Of a DNA stretch of 43,210 bases, positions 7,774 through 17,139 are shown piece after piece. Source of the stretch: an uncultured Acidimicrobiales bacterium (GTDB taxonomy: Bacteria > Actinomycetota > Acidimicrobiia > Acidimicrobiales > SHLQ01); NCBI GenBank assembly GCA_938023735.1, contig CALJDK010000049.1, forward strand, positions 1-43,210, read 5' to 3'. The position numbers and the translations under genes were made by a program. Below the pieces are notes generated by a model. That model was not told where the DNA came from. It did not search any database and saw only the letters and a program-made list of their open reading frames with translations. Numbering within the stretch: position 1 is the stretch's first letter; every line of letters starts with the position of its first letter.

Positions 7774-9629
7774 CCAATACGCTGGTCGGCCTTGCCGGCC
7801 ACCATCTCGGCTTTGGCTTCGGCTACACCGGCAAGATCGCTCACCTCGGGTACGCCTACCTCCCAGAACGATCCGCCTTCGGTCCAGCTGTAAGCATCGG
7901 TGACGAGGTGGATGATGGTGGTGACGTTAGCCTCTTTGGCCCGTAAGAACGCGGCCTCGAGCTCGTCGATGGACTCGACCGTTTCGCCGTTGGCGCCAAC
8001 CGCACGAGCGTGCGCCGCGTAGTCGACCGCTACCGGGTTGGTGACGGTCGGGTTGTCTTTGATGAGGTTGTTAAACGGCTCGCCGCCCATGTTGGTTTGG
8101 AGGCGGTTGATAACGGCAAAGCCGCCGTTGTCGCACACGATCACAATCATCTTGTGGCCGTGCAGCACCGAACTGTAGATGTCGCTGTTGAGCATCATGT
8201 ACGAGCCGTCGCCACAAAAGACCACGACGTCTTTGTGGGGTAGGGCCATCGACGCACCCCAGCCGCCGCTGGTCTCGTATCCCATGCACGAGAACCCGTA
8301 TTCACAGTCGAAGCTGTTGAGGGTTTTGGCCCGCCAACCGTTGTTGACCTCGCCAGGAAAGCCGCCGGCCGCAGCCAGCGCAAAGGTATTTTCATCGGCC
8401 AACCGGTCGATAGCGCCAACCACCTGGGCGTACGTGGGCAGGCCGCTTTCGCTAGTGGATTCCTTGCTGGCGATCTTGTCGATATAGGCGTTGTGCTGGG
8501 CGACTTCGTTGGCCATAGTGGTCGACCAGTCATCGTCGGCCGCGTAGTCGCCAAGGCCCGCACTGAGTTCAGCCAGACCTTCGCGTGCGTCGGCCACCAA
8601 GGCCATGGAGTGATGTTTGGTGGCGTCGAACCGGGCGGCGTTGAGGCCGATGATCTTCACGTCGGGATTCTTGAAGATGGTCCACGACCCGGTTGTAAAG
8701 TCGAGCAACCGGGTGCCCACCGCCAGCACGACGTCGGCTTCACCCGCCAGCGCGTTGGCCGAGGTGCCTCCGGTAACGCCGACCGGACCGCCGTAGTTGG
8801 GGTGATCCCACTCGAGGCATGCCTTACCGGCAACCGTTTCGACGACGGGGATGTTGTGCTTGGAGGCAAAGGCCGCAAGCTCGGCTTCGGCGAGCGAGTA
8901 GTGCACGCCGCCGCCGGCGATGATCATCGGCTTCTTGGCCGCCGACAACGCCTTGATCGCTACCCCAAGTTGCGCCCGGTCGGGGCGAGGGCGGGCAATG
9001 TCGTGTACCCGCTCGTCGAAGAACGACACGGGGAAGTCCCACGCTTCGGCGCCCACATCTTGAGGCAGGCCGATGAACGCCGGACCGCAGTCGGCCGGGT
9101 CGAGCATGGTTTGAATGGCATGGGGTAGCGAGCTGGTGAGCTGTTCGGGCTTGGTGATGCGATCCCAGTAGCGAGTAACGGCCCGGAACGAGTCGTTCAC
9201 CGTTTGGGTCGGGTCGCCGAAGTGCTCGACCTGCTGCAGTACCGGGTCGGGCAGCCGACTGGTGAAGGTGTCGCCGGCGATGAGTAGCAGCGGAAGACGG
9301 TTGCTGTGCGCCACGCCCGCGGCGGTAACCATGTTGGTTGCACCGGGCCCGACCGATGAGGTGGCCACCATGATCTGGCGACGACGCTTGGCCTTGGCGT
9401 AGGCAACACCGGCCAGTGCCATACCTTGTTCGGCCTGGCCGCGGAAGGTCGGCAATTCGCCTTTTGCCCGCTCGAGCGCATGGCCGAGCGAGGTCACGTT
9501 GCCGTGTCCAAAGATGCCGAATACGCCACCAAAAAGAGGCGCAACGGTGCCATCGATCTGTACCGATTTCTGTGCGATCAGGTACTTCACGATCGCTTGG
9601 CTTGTTGTTAGTCGAATGGTGTCTGCCAT
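7770..9629 (-). CDS. iolD: 3D-(3,5/4)-trihydroxycyclohexane-1,2-dione hydrolase
   Basis: This 619-residue thiamine-diphosphate enzyme opens the inositol ring to give 5-deoxy-glucuronate. The N-terminal TPP-type domain carries the ALAGVAYAKAKRR region and GPGATNMVTAAGVAH. The C-terminal cofactor motif GDGSYMMLNSDIYS followed by DNGGFAVINRLQ is near residue 480. Length and layout match the family. The ATG at 9629 is chosen because AGGGAG stands eight bases upstream; an in-frame ATG at 9650 has no such site. The gene follows a Gfo/Idh/MocA gene by 28 bases and overlaps the next by ATGA. Confidence 0.95.
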   Translation of the reverse strand: MADTIRLTTSQAIVKYLIAQKSVQIDGTVAPLFGGVFGIFGHGNVTSLGHALERAKGELPTFRGQAEQGMALAGVAYAKAKRRRQIMVATSSVGPGATNMVTAAGVAHSNRLPLLLIAGDTFTSRLPDPVLQQVEHFGDPTQTVNDSFRAVTRYWDRITKPEQLTSSLPHAIQTMLDPADCGPAFIGLPQDVGAEAWDFPVSFFDERVHDIARPRPDRAQLGVAIKALSAAKKPMIIAGGGVHYSLAEAELAAFASKHNIPVVETVAGKACLEWDHPNYGGPVGVTGGTSANALAGEADVVLAVGTRLLDFTTGSWTIFKNPDVKIIGLNAARFDATKHHSMALVADAREGLAELSAGLGDYAADDDWSTTMANEVAQHNAYIDKIASKESTSESGLPTYAQVVGAIDRLADENTFALAAAGGFPGEVNNGWRAKTLNSFDCEYGFSCMGYETSGGWGASMALPHKDVVVFCGDGSYMMLNSDIYSSVLHGHKMIVIVCDNGGFAVINRLQTNMGGEPFNNLIKDNPTVTNPVAVDYAAHARAVGANGETVESIDELEAAFLRAKEANVTTIIHLVTDAYSWTEGGSFWEVGVPEVSDLAGVAEAKAEMVAGKADQRIG

Positions 9630-9657
9630 AGCTGAACTCCCTAGGTGCAATGGGTTG

Positions 9658-10830
9658 TCAGTCGAGCCGGAGGCTCACAACATCTTGCCAGGTGCCGGTT
9701 TCGGTGGACTTGAGGAGGGCCGCCTGAACACTCACGTAGTCGACGGCTTCGGCGAAGCTGGCCGAGTGCTTGGTGCCAGCAGAAACCGCCTGCAGGTACT
9801 CGTAGTCCTCGATGGTCACCAGGTCTTCGAAGGCGATGCTGTTGGCGTCGCCGGGTACAAAGTTGCCGTGGTACGGGTAGCGGTCGCCGCCGCGAACGGT
9901 GGTGTAGCCGCGTGCCTTGTCGTCGACCAGAAACAGGCCCATCTCGTTCATGGTCTCAAGGTTCCAGTTGGCTGCTCCCTTGGTGCCGTAGACGTCGAAT
10001 GCATTCTGCGACTCGGGGCCGATGATGGACCGGCTGGTTTCGAAGGTGCCGATGGCGCCGTTCTCGAACTCACACATCGCACCGAAGTAGTCCTCGTTGG
10101 TGACGGGGCCCTTGGGGTCGTCGGGGTTGCCGCGGTCATAGTGCGTACCACCGGGCTGCGGGATGGGCCGCTCGGTGATGAAGGTCTTCTGGTGACCCAT
10201 CACTTTGGTGATGGGGCCGACCAACATGTGGGCGAGGTCCATCGAGTGGCTGAGAATATCGGTGCTCACACCATGGCCGGATTGGTCGATATCGAACCGC
10301 CACGAGAGCAGGCCCAACGGGTCACTTCCGTACATCGAGAAAAACCGACCGCGGTAGTTGGTGATGTTGCCCAAGGTGCCGTCCTCGATGAGACCCTTGA
10401 GGTACTGCACCAAGGGCGCAAACCGGTAGTTGTAGCCAACGCCGGTTACCACGCCAGCATCTCGACAGGCTTTTTCGGCCCGGACGGTCTGCTCAGGCTT
10501 TCCGCCCACCGGCTTCTCACAGAATATGTGCTTGCCGGTTTCGGCGGCCGCCACGCAGATCTCTTCGTGCAGCATGTTGGGGGCAGTGCAGGTGACGACG
10601 TCGATGTCGTCGCGATCCATGATGTCGCGCCAGTCGGCGACGACCTCTTCAAACCCGAAGCTGTTAACCGCCATGTCGCGACGGTCTTCCATATTGTCGG
10701 CACAGATCGCAAGCACCGGGTCGTAGGTGCGGTCTTCGAACAACTGCGGGATTCGCGCATAACTGCGCGAGTGGGCTTGACCCATCCATCCCAATCCGAC
10801 CACAGCAATCCGCAAGGGCTTGCGTTCCAT
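9658..10830 (-). CDS. Third Gfo/Idh/MocA oxidoreductase (long form)
   Basis: At 390 residues this is the longest of the three relatives and has the extended C-terminal half seen in family members acting on larger polyols. The Rossmann loop is VVGLGWMGQAHSRSY and the catalytic lysine motif is HIFCEKPVGGKPEQ near residue 98. GVGYNYRFAP and SHSMDLAHMLVG follow. The start at 10830 is set by AGGAAG upstream and by the family's N-terminus; the open frame continues to 11094 but antisense to, and overlapping, iolC. It probably oxidises an inositol isomer or derivative; the exact substrate is unknown. Confidence 0.87.
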   Translation of the reverse strand: MERKPLRIAVVGLGWMGQAHSRSYARIPQLFEDRTYDPVLAICADNMEDRRDMAVNSFGFEEVVADWRDIMDRDDIDVVTCTAPNMLHEEICVAAAETGKHIFCEKPVGGKPEQTVRAEKACRDAGVVTGVGYNYRFAPLVQYLKGLIEDGTLGNITNYRGRFFSMYGSDPLGLLSWRFDIDQSGHGVSTDILSHSMDLAHMLVGPITKVMGHQKTFITERPIPQPGGTHYDRGNPDDPKGPVTNEDYFGAMCEFENGAIGTFETSRSIIGPESQNAFDVYGTKGAANWNLETMNEMGLFLVDDKARGYTTVRGGDRYPYHGNFVPGDANSIAFEDLVTIEDYEYLQAVSAGTKHSASFAEAVDYVSVQAALLKSTETGTWQDVVSLRLD

Positions 10831-10901
10831 AGTTCTTTCTTCCTGTTCTTTCCTGATTTTCAGGCCAACGCATTCTGCCGTCAGTGGCGGCGAGCGGTTG
10901 G

Positions 10902-11858
10902 TCAGTGCGTATCTCGTTCGGCGAGCAGATTCTCGATATCGGCGACGGTAGGCATGTCGTCGGCGCACATGAGACGACCGGCCACGATTGCACCAGCGGC
11001 GTTGCCCCACTTGATGATGGTCTCGGGGTCGAATCCCTCGAGAAGGCCGTGGCAGAAGGATCCACCAAACGCATCGCCAGAGCCGAGGCCACAAACCACG
11101 TCGACCAGATACGGCGGCACCGAAACTCGGGTGCCGTCGACAGTGGCGATCATCACTCCGTCGCCGCCGAGTTTCATGACGGCCATGTCGAGGCCGGCTT
11201 CGAGCAGGCGGTCAGCGGCTTCGTTGGGGTCGCCGGTACCGACGGCAATCTCGCACTCGGCGCGGTTGCCGATGGCAATCGAAACCTTGTCGAGCATGGG
11301 CCGGATCGCTTCGCTGGCCTGGGCCGGCGAGTCCCAGAACATGGGACGCCAGTCGAGATCGAGCACCGTATGAGAGCGACGGTCGCGAATCTCAAGCAAG
11401 GCGGCGATGGTTTCGCCCGCCTGCTGGTCGGCGAACCTGGACGCCGGAATCCAGAAGATCGGCACGTCGCGAACCACATCGTGGTCGACCTCGCTAGGAA
11501 GCAGGTTGAGGTCGGGCGCACGAGGGTCGCGGTAGAAGATGATGTTGGGATCTTCAGGCGGATTGAGTTCGGCAAACGCCAACGGAGTTTTTAGATCGGG
11601 GTCGGTGCCCACGTAGCGGCTGTCGACCCCGAAGGTGTGTTCGAGCGCATGCTTGACATAGCGGCCAAACTCGTCGTCGCCGACCTTGGTGAACGTTGCG
11701 GCCTTTACGCCTAGGCGCGCCGCAGCCACCGCAACATTGGTGGAGGTGCCACCGATGGATTTCTGAAACGACGTCACCTCGGTGAGCGAAACGTTGCGCT
11801 GTTCTGCGAAAAGATCGACGCTGACGCGTCCGACGGTGAGAAGTTGCAGGTCGGTCAT
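10902..11858 (-). CDS. iolC: 5-dehydro-2-deoxygluconokinase (PfkB family)
   Basis: The 318-residue ribokinase-family enzyme starts with LLTVGRVSVDLFAEQ and has GGTSTNVAVAAARLG near residue 35, the early substrate motif. GLGSGDAFGGSFCHGLLEG near residue 250 holds the catalytic aspartate and anion hole. It should phosphorylate 5-dehydro-2-deoxy-gluconate with ATP. It lacks the extra C-terminal domain (DUF2090) that is fused to IolC in many proteobacteria; the separate LacD-type aldolase at the operon end may supply that activity. It starts five bases after the ATPase stop. Confidence 0.92.
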   Translation of the reverse strand: MTDLQLLTVGRVSVDLFAEQRNVSLTEVTSFQKSIGGTSTNVAVAAARLGVKAATFTKVGDDEFGRYVKHALEHTFGVDSRYVGTDPDLKTPLAFAELNPPEDPNIIFYRDPRAPDLNLLPSEVDHDVVRDVPIFWIPASRFADQQAGETIAALLEIRDRRSHTVLDLDWRPMFWDSPAQASEAIRPMLDKVSIAIGNRAECEIAVGTGDPNEAADRLLEAGLDMAVMKLGGDGVMIATVDGTRVSVPPYLVDVVCGLGSGDAFGGSFCHGLLEGFDPETIIKWGNAAGAIVAGRLMCADDMPTVADIENLLAERDTH

Positions 11859-11863
11859 GGGAT

Positions 11864-12670
11864 CTAGGGGCCCGAGATCGCGGCCTTGAGCTCACCTTCG
11901 AGCTCTTCGAGTTCGGCGCCACCAGCCATGAGCTGGGTGAGTTCGTCGATGGTGATCTCGTCCTTGGCGAAGTTACCCATCGATTGGCCGCGGTTGAGGA
12001 TAAGGAACCGGTCACCGACGGGGTAGGCATGGCGAGGGTTGTGGGTGATGAAGATTACGCCCAAGCCGCGCTTGGCTGCTTCGACGATGTAACGCAGAAC
12101 CACTCCTGATTGCTTCACGCCGAGCGCCGAGGTGGGCTCGTCGAGAATCAGCACCTTGGCGCCGAAGTAGACGGCGCGGGCGATGGCCACCGACTGGCGC
12201 TCGCCGCCCGAAAGCGTGCCTACCGGCTGCTCGGTGTCGCGGATGTCGATGCCCATCTTGGCCATCTCTTCTTTGGCGATGGACTTGGCTTTCTTCTTGT
12301 CGATCCAGCGGAACGGCCAAACACCCTTGGTGGGTTCGGCTCCGAGGAAGAAGTTTCGCCATACCGACATGAGCGGCACCATTGCGAGGTCCTGGTACAC
12401 GGCGGCGATACCGCTATCGAGCGCGTCGCGGGGCGAGGTGAAGTTGACCGCGTTGCCCTCGAGACGGAACTCGCCGGCGTCGTGTTGGTGCACCCCTGCG
12501 AGGATCTTGATGAAGGTCGATTTACCGGCGCCGTTGTCGCCGAGCACACAGGTGACCTTGCCGGCCAACACCTCGGTGGTGACACCCTGCAAGGCGATGA
12601 TGTTGCCGTAGAACTTGCCGATGTCTTCAAGTTCAAGAAGTGGGGTTGCTGAGTTCTCAGTAGTACTCAT
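11864..12670 (-). CDS. Sugar/cyclitol ABC transporter, ATP-binding subunit
   Basis: The 268-residue ATPase contains Walker [10 protein letters not shown] near residue 47, signature [14 protein letters not shown] near residue 153 and Walker [13 protein letters not shown], then the switch histidine in FITHNP. It is a single-nucleotide-domain protein like FrcA or XylG halves, not the double-domain RbsA/AraG type. With the adjacent permease and binding lipoprotein it forms a CUT2-like importer, here probably for inositol. Its ATG overlaps the permease stop as ATGA, giving coupled synthesis. Confidence 0.93.
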   Translation of the reverse strand: MSTTENSATPLLELEDIGKFYGNIIALQGVTTEVLAGKVTCVLGDNGAGKSTFIKILAGVHQHDAGEFRLEGNAVNFTSPRDALDSGIAAVYQDLAMVPLMSVWRNFFLGAEPTKGVWPFRWIDKKKAKSIAKEEMAKMGIDIRDTEQPVGTLSGGERQSVAIARAVYFGAKVLILDEPTSALGVKQSGVVLRYIVEAAKRGLGVIFITHNPRHAYPVGDRFLILNRGQSMGNFAKDEITIDELTQLMAGGAELEELEGELKAAISGP

Positions 12671-14640
12671 CGTGATGCCTCCGCTTTGGCTCGGATGTAG
12701 TTGTTGGCAATCACCGCAAGTAGCAGAATCGTGCCGACAAACAGGAACCGCCAGTCCGAGTTCCAGCGGGCCGAGGGAATGCCCTGCACCGCCATGGCCA
12801 TAATGAAGGCGCCAATTGCGGCGCCAAACGTTGAGCCGTAGCCGCCGGTGAGGGCGGTTCCGCCCACGACCGCAGCAATGATGTACTCGAACTCTTCACC
12901 GTCGCCGGTGCTTGCCTGAATGGTGTTGAGGCGGAAGGCCAGCAGAATACCCACCAGCCATGCGGCAAACGACACCAGCATGAACAGCTGAATCTTGGTT
13001 CGCCCCGCGGGCACGCCGACTTGGCGAGATGCCTCTTTGTTCCCGCCGACAGCAAAGGTCCAGCTACCGAACTTGGTGCGACGGAGCACCCAGGTGATTA
13101 CCGCCGTGAAGGCGATGAACCAAAGAATGCGCACGCTGAAGATGGTGCGGGGAATCTCGGCATCGAGTTCGGCTTGGGTGACCCAGAGCAGACGGGCTCC
13201 GATGGAAGCGATTAACGAAAGCAAGCCGGCAACGATCATTGTGAGGCCGAAGCGATCGGCGCCGGGCACGACTTGGTTGCGCTTGGCAAACAACATCGAA
13301 GTCACCGACCACACGATGATGAGGCCGCCAATGATGAGCAATGCGCTGAAAGCACCGGTGCGGAACTTGTGGGTGCCCGACTCTGAGCGAATGAAGAACG
13401 CCATGGCCACGGTTGCTGCACCGGTGAGGGCTAGCAACAACGATCCGCCAGTATCGGAGGAGTGGCGGGCTCGATTGACCGCCATCAGAAGAAAGATGGC
13501 GCCGGCACAGACGAATACCATGAACAGAATCGCTCGTGCGCCCTGCTCGGTAACCAACGCCAGCCACGAGATGTTTTCGCTGTTGTCCGGGTCGAGGCGC
13601 AGCGCCCAGAACACCGCGAGGCCCAGCGAAACCACGCCGGCCACCAGCATTTGCAAAGCGTTGGCCGGCAGAGCGAAGCCGGTGGATTCGTTGCGGTCGA
13701 ATCGAGCCAAGCTCCAGCCGACCAAGCCGACCAGCATGCCCGCAAACATCAAGAGCGCGCCCAGGCGATTGCCGCTGATGTCGTCGGTGTTATGGAGGGT
13801 GAGCACGCCGAAAATCAACAGCCCGATACCGCCGAGGAAGAGGCCGTAGCCAATCGGGTTGCCTTTGCCCCGCCGATGGTTGAGTTCATAGATTCCAAGC
13901 ACGAGCAATGCGAATCCGACAATGGCGGCGATGATATAGACGTTGTCGCGGCCTTCCCAGATATGGGTGTTGCGGTTCCACTCACCCGCAAAGACCTTCG
14001 ACAGGAAGCCATAGCCTCGGTCGCCGCCGTTCTCCTCGGCGAAGATCTCGAGATCGTCGAGTTTGCCGACCTGAATCTGTTCGACGATGAGCTTCGAGAA
14101 GCCAAGCTTGGCGCCCCGAAGAATAAAGAACGTACCGAGCGTCACGATGAAGCTCGGTAACGACGTTCGGTTGACCATTGCACCGTTGAACCATCCGATG
14201 GCCAGCGCCGCCAGCAACGACAGAAATAGTGCGACGTACAGATTGAATCCGGCGCCTGCGAGTTCGCCGGTAACGTCGCGAACCAACAACACCAAAACGA
14301 TGCCGAGAGCACCGGTGGCGGCACCCGACGAAAGGTCGAACTCGCCGCCGATCATCAACATCGCGACGGCGACAGCCATGATGCCGAGCGGCGATGCGGC
14401 GACGTCGAGGATCGACGATGCGCCACTGGCTTTGCCGAACGGCACTGACACCGACCAGAAGAAGACCCAGATTGCGATAGCGGCGATAAAGGCACCGATC
14501 TCGGGCTGCACCAGCAGTCGCTGAAACACGCCTCGATACGCGAGACGTTCGTCGCCGGCCGCTACTCCGCCCGAAACCCGATCGTCGCCAGCGGCGATCG
14601 GTTCGATGCTGTCTCCCTGTTCAGTCGTCGGTGACGACAT
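12667..14640 (-). CDS. CUT2-type ABC permease with a large extra membrane insert
   Basis: The 657-residue protein is about twice the usual 320-350 of this family. The first half of the BPD_transp_2 domain is normal: [14 protein letters not shown] near residue 90, then [20 protein letters not shown]. The second half resumes only near residue 515 with [17 protein letters not shown] and [16 protein letters not shown]. Between about residues 195 and 495 lie roughly eight additional hydrophobic segments. The reading frame is intact, so this is not two genes joined by an error that I can see. ATG 14640 is preceded by a run of G's that serves as ribosome site. It forms the membrane channel of the importer. 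Confidence 0.9.
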   Translation of the reverse strand: MSSPTTEQGDSIEPIAAGDDRVSGGVAAGDERLAYRGVFQRLLVQPEIGAFIAAIAIWVFFWSVSVPFGKASGASSILDVAASPLGIMAVAVAMLMIGGEFDLSSGAATGALGIVLVLLVRDVTGELAGAGFNLYVALFLSLLAALAIGWFNGAMVNRTSLPSFIVTLGTFFILRGAKLGFSKLIVEQIQVGKLDDLEIFAEENGGDRGYGFLSKVFAGEWNRNTHIWEGRDNVYIIAAIVGFALLVLGIYELNHRRGKGNPIGYGLFLGGIGLLIFGVLTLHNTDDISGNRLGALLMFAGMLVGLVGWSLARFDRNESTGFALPANALQMLVAGVVSLGLAVFWALRLDPDNSENISWLALVTEQGARAILFMVFVCAGAIFLLMAVNRARHSSDTGGSLLLALTGAATVAMAFFIRSESGTHKFRTGAFSALLIIGGLIIVWSVTSMLFAKRNQVVPGADRFGLTMIVAGLLSLIASIGARLLWVTQAELDAEIPRTIFSVRILWFIAFTAVITWVLRRTKFGSWTFAVGGNKEASRQVGVPAGRTKIQLFMLVSFAAWLVGILLAFRLNTIQASTGDGEEFEYIIAAVVGGTALTGGYGSTFGAAIGAFIMAMAVQGIPSARWNSDWRFLFVGTILLLAVIANNYIRAKAEASR

Positions 14641-14703
14641 GTTCCCCCCTGCACTGCGATGAACCAAAAAGTCTCATGCTCACAACTTGTCGTCGTGGGC
14701 CCT

Positions 14704-14742
14704 CCAGATCCTGTTCGGTGCCGCCGACCGAACCTGATCTGG
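14704..14742 (-). promoter_or_regulatory. Intercistronic hairpin I between binding-protein and permease genes
   Basis: CCAGATC (14704-14710) and GTTCGGT (14713-14719) pair with ACCGAAC (14727-14733) and GATCTGG (14736-14742), leaving a 2x2 internal loop and a 7-base apical loop. It lies in the 218-base gap downstream of the binding-protein gene. There is no U-tract, so RNA stabilisation or partial attenuation is more likely than termination. Confidence 0.6.
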
Positions 14743-14748
14743 ACGACC

Positions 14749-14780
14749 CTGGTGGAGCGAGCCGAAGCCCGCTCCACCAG
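14749..14780 (-). promoter_or_regulatory. Intercistronic hairpin II between binding-protein and permease genes
   Basis: A perfect 11-bp stem (CTGGTGGAGCG with CGCTCCACCAG) encloses a 10-base loop. It is seven bases from hairpin I. Such structures after binding-protein genes commonly protect the upstream mRNA, so that the binding protein is made in excess over the membrane subunits. Confidence 0.6.
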
Positions 14781-14858
14781 GTGCGTTCCTACTGTTCCCG
14801 TGGAGAAACAGGTGTCGCCCGAAGGCAACAATTACTCCGTACCAGGAAACTCAGGTAA

Positions 14859-15977
14859 CTATCGAGTTCCCTCAGCCGAAAGCGCCTTGACATCCGTGGC
14901 GTTATCAACCGTTACGAAACCAGGACCGGTCAGAACCGGCTGGCCGCCACCGGCCTGGTTGGAGTTGGTGGCCTCGAGGTACATAAGGATGATCGGCAGG
15001 TAGCCCTGGAGGTACTGCTGCTGATCGACGGTGAATGCAATGTCGCCGGCCTCGATGGCATCGAGGAGCTCGGGCGTAAGGTCGAAGCCACCGATGATGA
15101 GGTCACGACCAAGGTCCTGCGCTGCGGCAAGACCCGACATGGCGATAACCGGTCCAACGCCGAGAAGAGCGTCGATGTCGGGGTTCGCCTCAAGGACAGC
15201 CTTGATACCGTTGATCTGTTCGGTCTGGTCTGCATCGAGACCTACGAACTCGTCAATTACGGTGCCGCTGAAGGTCGCAGCAAGACCGCCACAGCGCTCT
15301 TCGAGACCAACGTTGGACTGTTCCTGACGTGCACAGAGCACGGTGGTTGCACCAAGGTCGTTGAAACGGTTACCGGCACCTTCGCCAGCAACGTCCTCGG
15401 ACTGACCAATGTGCGTGGTTGCGCCGATGGTCTGGTAGTCGTTGAGACCCGAGTTCAGGGTGTAAACGGGGATACCTTCGCCAACTGCGGTCTGCAGTGG
15501 GCCGATGAGCTGATCTGGCGACGGCAGCGAAGCGGCAATACCGTTCGAGCCTTCACCGATTGCAGTATCGATGTCGGAAACCATCTGGCCCGGGTCGTTG
15601 TTACCCGGCATCCAGACGCAGTTCACGCCAACGTCTGCACATGCAGCATCCATACCACGCTTCACGACGGACCAGAACGGACCATCGTCGGAGTGGGTGA
15701 TCATGTGGAAGGTGAGGTCGCCACCCTGGGAGAGGTCAACTTCGTCCTCTTCCTCAGCTGGAGCGTCGTCTTCGTCCTCCATTGCGTCTTCTTCTTCGAC
15801 AGGAGCATCGTCTTCATCCTCCATTGCCTCTTCTTCGGCGCCATCATCTGACGATCCGGTGTCTTCGGATGAATCGTCACCCGATGATCCGGCTGCGTCG
15901 TCGGCAGCGTCGCTACCGCAAGCGGCAGCAATCAGTGTGAAGGCAAGCAGAATTGCTAGCCAGGAAAACTTCTTCAT
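14859..15977 (-). CDS. Sugar/inositol-binding lipoprotein of the ABC importer
   Basis: The 372-residue protein has a lipoprotein signal ending in IAAACGSD, so the mature protein is anchored at Cys20. Residues 22-80 form a very acidic linker with an imperfect repeat of about 14 residues (AMEDEDDAP occurs twice). A type I periplasmic-binding fold of the Peripla_BP_4 type follows, with FWSVVKRGMDAACAD, then DIDALLGVGP and GGFDLTPELLDAIEAGDI. It captures the substrate outside the membrane for the adjacent permease and ATPase. Ribosome site GGAGGGG precedes the ATG. Ligand identity is inferred from the operon. Confidence 0.92.
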   Translation of the reverse strand: MKKFSWLAILLAFTLIAAACGSDAADDAAGSSGDDSSEDTGSSDDGAEEEAMEDEDDAPVEEEDAMEDEDDAPAEEEDEVDLSQGGDLTFHMITHSDDGPFWSVVKRGMDAACADVGVNCVWMPGNNDPGQMVSDIDTAIGEGSNGIAASLPSPDQLIGPLQTAVGEGIPVYTLNSGLNDYQTIGATTHIGQSEDVAGEGAGNRFNDLGATTVLCARQEQSNVGLEERCGGLAATFSGTVIDEFVGLDADQTEQINGIKAVLEANPDIDALLGVGPVIAMSGLAAAQDLGRDLIIGGFDLTPELLDAIEAGDIAFTVDQQQYLQGYLPIILMYLEATNSNQAGGGQPVLTGPGFVTVDNATDVKALSAEGTR

Positions 15978-16035
15978 GTGGAATTCCCCTCCATTGTTGG
16001 ATAGTTCAACTACTGAAAATCAAGGAACGCACCAC

Positions 16036-16923
16036 CTAGGAGGCGAGGCGCTCGTCAACTTCCCGCAGGTATTGCATGCTCAACCGCATATCGGCGATCG
16101 GGCCTTCGCCATCGGCCGGCAACTCACCGGTGATAGCGACATCTTGTTCGAGCACGTACCAGCCTTGGTAGCCGCCCGTTTCGAGTTTGGTAATAACTTC
16201 TTCGATAGGAAGATCGCCGGCACCGACGGTTGGAAAGATTCCGCCCTGCACTGCTTCCATGAGCGTGATTTCGCCCGCGTTGAGTCGGTCGGCAACCGCA
16301 TTGCTTGCATCTTTGATGTGCACAAGCCCCACTCGGTCAACTCCGGCCACGTCGACGAACTGTGCCGGATCGTAGCCACCAATAGCGAGGTGTGCCGTGT
16401 CGAGCACGAACTTGACATTGCATCCCTGCAGTACGCGGTCGACCTCGTCCTTGGTTTCGACGATGGTGTCGACGTGGGTATGAAGCACCTGGGTGAGGTC
16501 GTAGGGAGCGACGAGTTCGTCGAGCTTGTCGAACATCATCATCGTGTGGGCCCACTGTTCGTCGGTGAGCTCGGACCGGGGTTCCCAGTCGAGGCTGGTA
16601 ACCGGCGCAGTGTTGAATAGTGTGGCGCCATACGCCTGAAGGCGCTCGGCCATGGCAGCGGCGGCGGCGATGGTTTGCTCGGCCTGGGCGGGGTCGTGAA
16701 GCACCAGCGGCACAAAGGCGGCGAGCATGGTGAGGTTGTGCGTACCGAGCAGTTCATGCATTTCGCCGGGGTCGGCGGGAAGGTAGCCCTCGGAGCCGAG
16801 TTCGGTGGCGGGAAAGCCGAGACTGGCCATCTCGCCGAGGACGCGTTCGATGGGCAGCTGCACTCCCCAACCAGGGACCTCGCAGATCCCCCACGAGATT
16901 GGAGCCGTGGCCATTCGCTTCAT
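16036..16923 (-). CDS. iolE: Inosose dehydratase (IolE/xylose isomerase-like TIM barrel)
   Basis: The protein of about 295 residues matches IolE, which removes water from scyllo-inosose. It opens with TAPISWGICEVPGWG and carries GSEGYLPADP. HTHVDTIVET, FVLDTAHLAIGG, VHIKDA and GWYVLEQDV supply the metal-binding Glu, Asp and His residues of this barrel. Three starts are possible: GTG 16932, ATG 16923 and ATG 16914. GATAAT lies seven bases before ATG 16914, while GGGG sits close to 16923. I give 16923 as a middle choice. It is the first gene of the long operon and is divergent from lacI. Confidence 0.9.
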   Translation of the reverse strand: MKRMATAPISWGICEVPGWGVQLPIERVLGEMASLGFPATELGSEGYLPADPGEMHELLGTHNLTMLAAFVPLVLHDPAQAEQTIAAAAAMAERLQAYGATLFNTAPVTSLDWEPRSELTDEQWAHTMMMFDKLDELVAPYDLTQVLHTHVDTIVETKDEVDRVLQGCNVKFVLDTAHLAIGGYDPAQFVDVAGVDRVGLVHIKDASNAVADRLNAGEITLMEAVQGGIFPTVGAGDLPIEEVITKLETGGYQGWYVLEQDVAITGELPADGEGPIADMRLSMQYLREVDERLAS

Positions 16924-16977
16924 TATCCCCACAACAAGATCCCCACAACCGGCCCCTCTGAGTATCAGTAGCGCAGC

Positions 16978-16999
16978 AGAAGTAGAGCGCTCTACTTCT
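16978..16999. promoter_or_regulatory. LacI-type operator O1 (perfect 22-bp palindrome)
   Basis: The half-site AGAAGTAGAGC is followed directly by its exact reverse complement. The core TAGAGCGCTCTA recurs at 17148-17159. It lies on the iolE side of the divergent region, just downstream of a possible iol promoter (TTGACG 17041-17036, 18 bases, TAGCTT 17017-17012 on the minus strand). Binding there should block transcription of the operon. Confidence 0.75.
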
Positions 17000-17011
17000 C
17001 ACCAGCTGCAG

Positions 17012-17041
17012 AAGCTACACGCGCGATTCGACCACCGTCAA
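17012..17041 (-). promoter_or_regulatory. Candidate promoter of the iol operon
   Basis: On the minus strand TTGACG (17041-17036) is followed after 18 bases by TAGCTT (17017-17012). The predicted start, near 17005, lies a few bases before operator O1, and the TGTAAACGTTTACA palindrome sits nine bases upstream of the -35. This is a fit by eye. A second candidate, GATAAT at 16927-16922, would give a leaderless iolE. Confidence 0.35.
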
Positions 17042-17049
17042 CCCCTTCC

Positions 17050-17071
17050 GCAATGTAAACGTTTACATTGC
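17050..17071. promoter_or_regulatory. Second-type palindromic operator, cre/LacI-like (22 bp)
   Basis: GCAATGTAAAC is followed by its exact reverse complement, giving a core TGTAAACGTTTACA. This fits the general LacI/CcpA operator form with a central CG but differs in sequence from O1 and O2. A different regulator, encoded outside the window, probably reads it, perhaps linking the operon to global carbon control. Confidence 0.7.
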
Positions 17072-17139
17072 TACTTCACGGTTCATGGCTGCATCTTTCG
17101 GCATTTTTGACGCCAACTCGCCCAAAGTCGGAGCGCATG

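Noticed and set aside
9499..11373. Long open frame of 624 codons on the plus strand opposite iolD, a Gfo/Idh/MocA gene and iolC
   Set aside because: It is antisense to three well-supported genes and its product has no recognisable motif. Long antisense frames are expected in GC-rich coding DNA.
2259..11858. Sulfoquinovose (sulfo-EMP) pathway suggested by a YihT-like aldolase with a PfkB kinase
   Set aside because: IolB, IolD and IolE are diagnostic for inositol breakdown, and no sulfoquinovosidase or sulfolactaldehyde reductase is visible.
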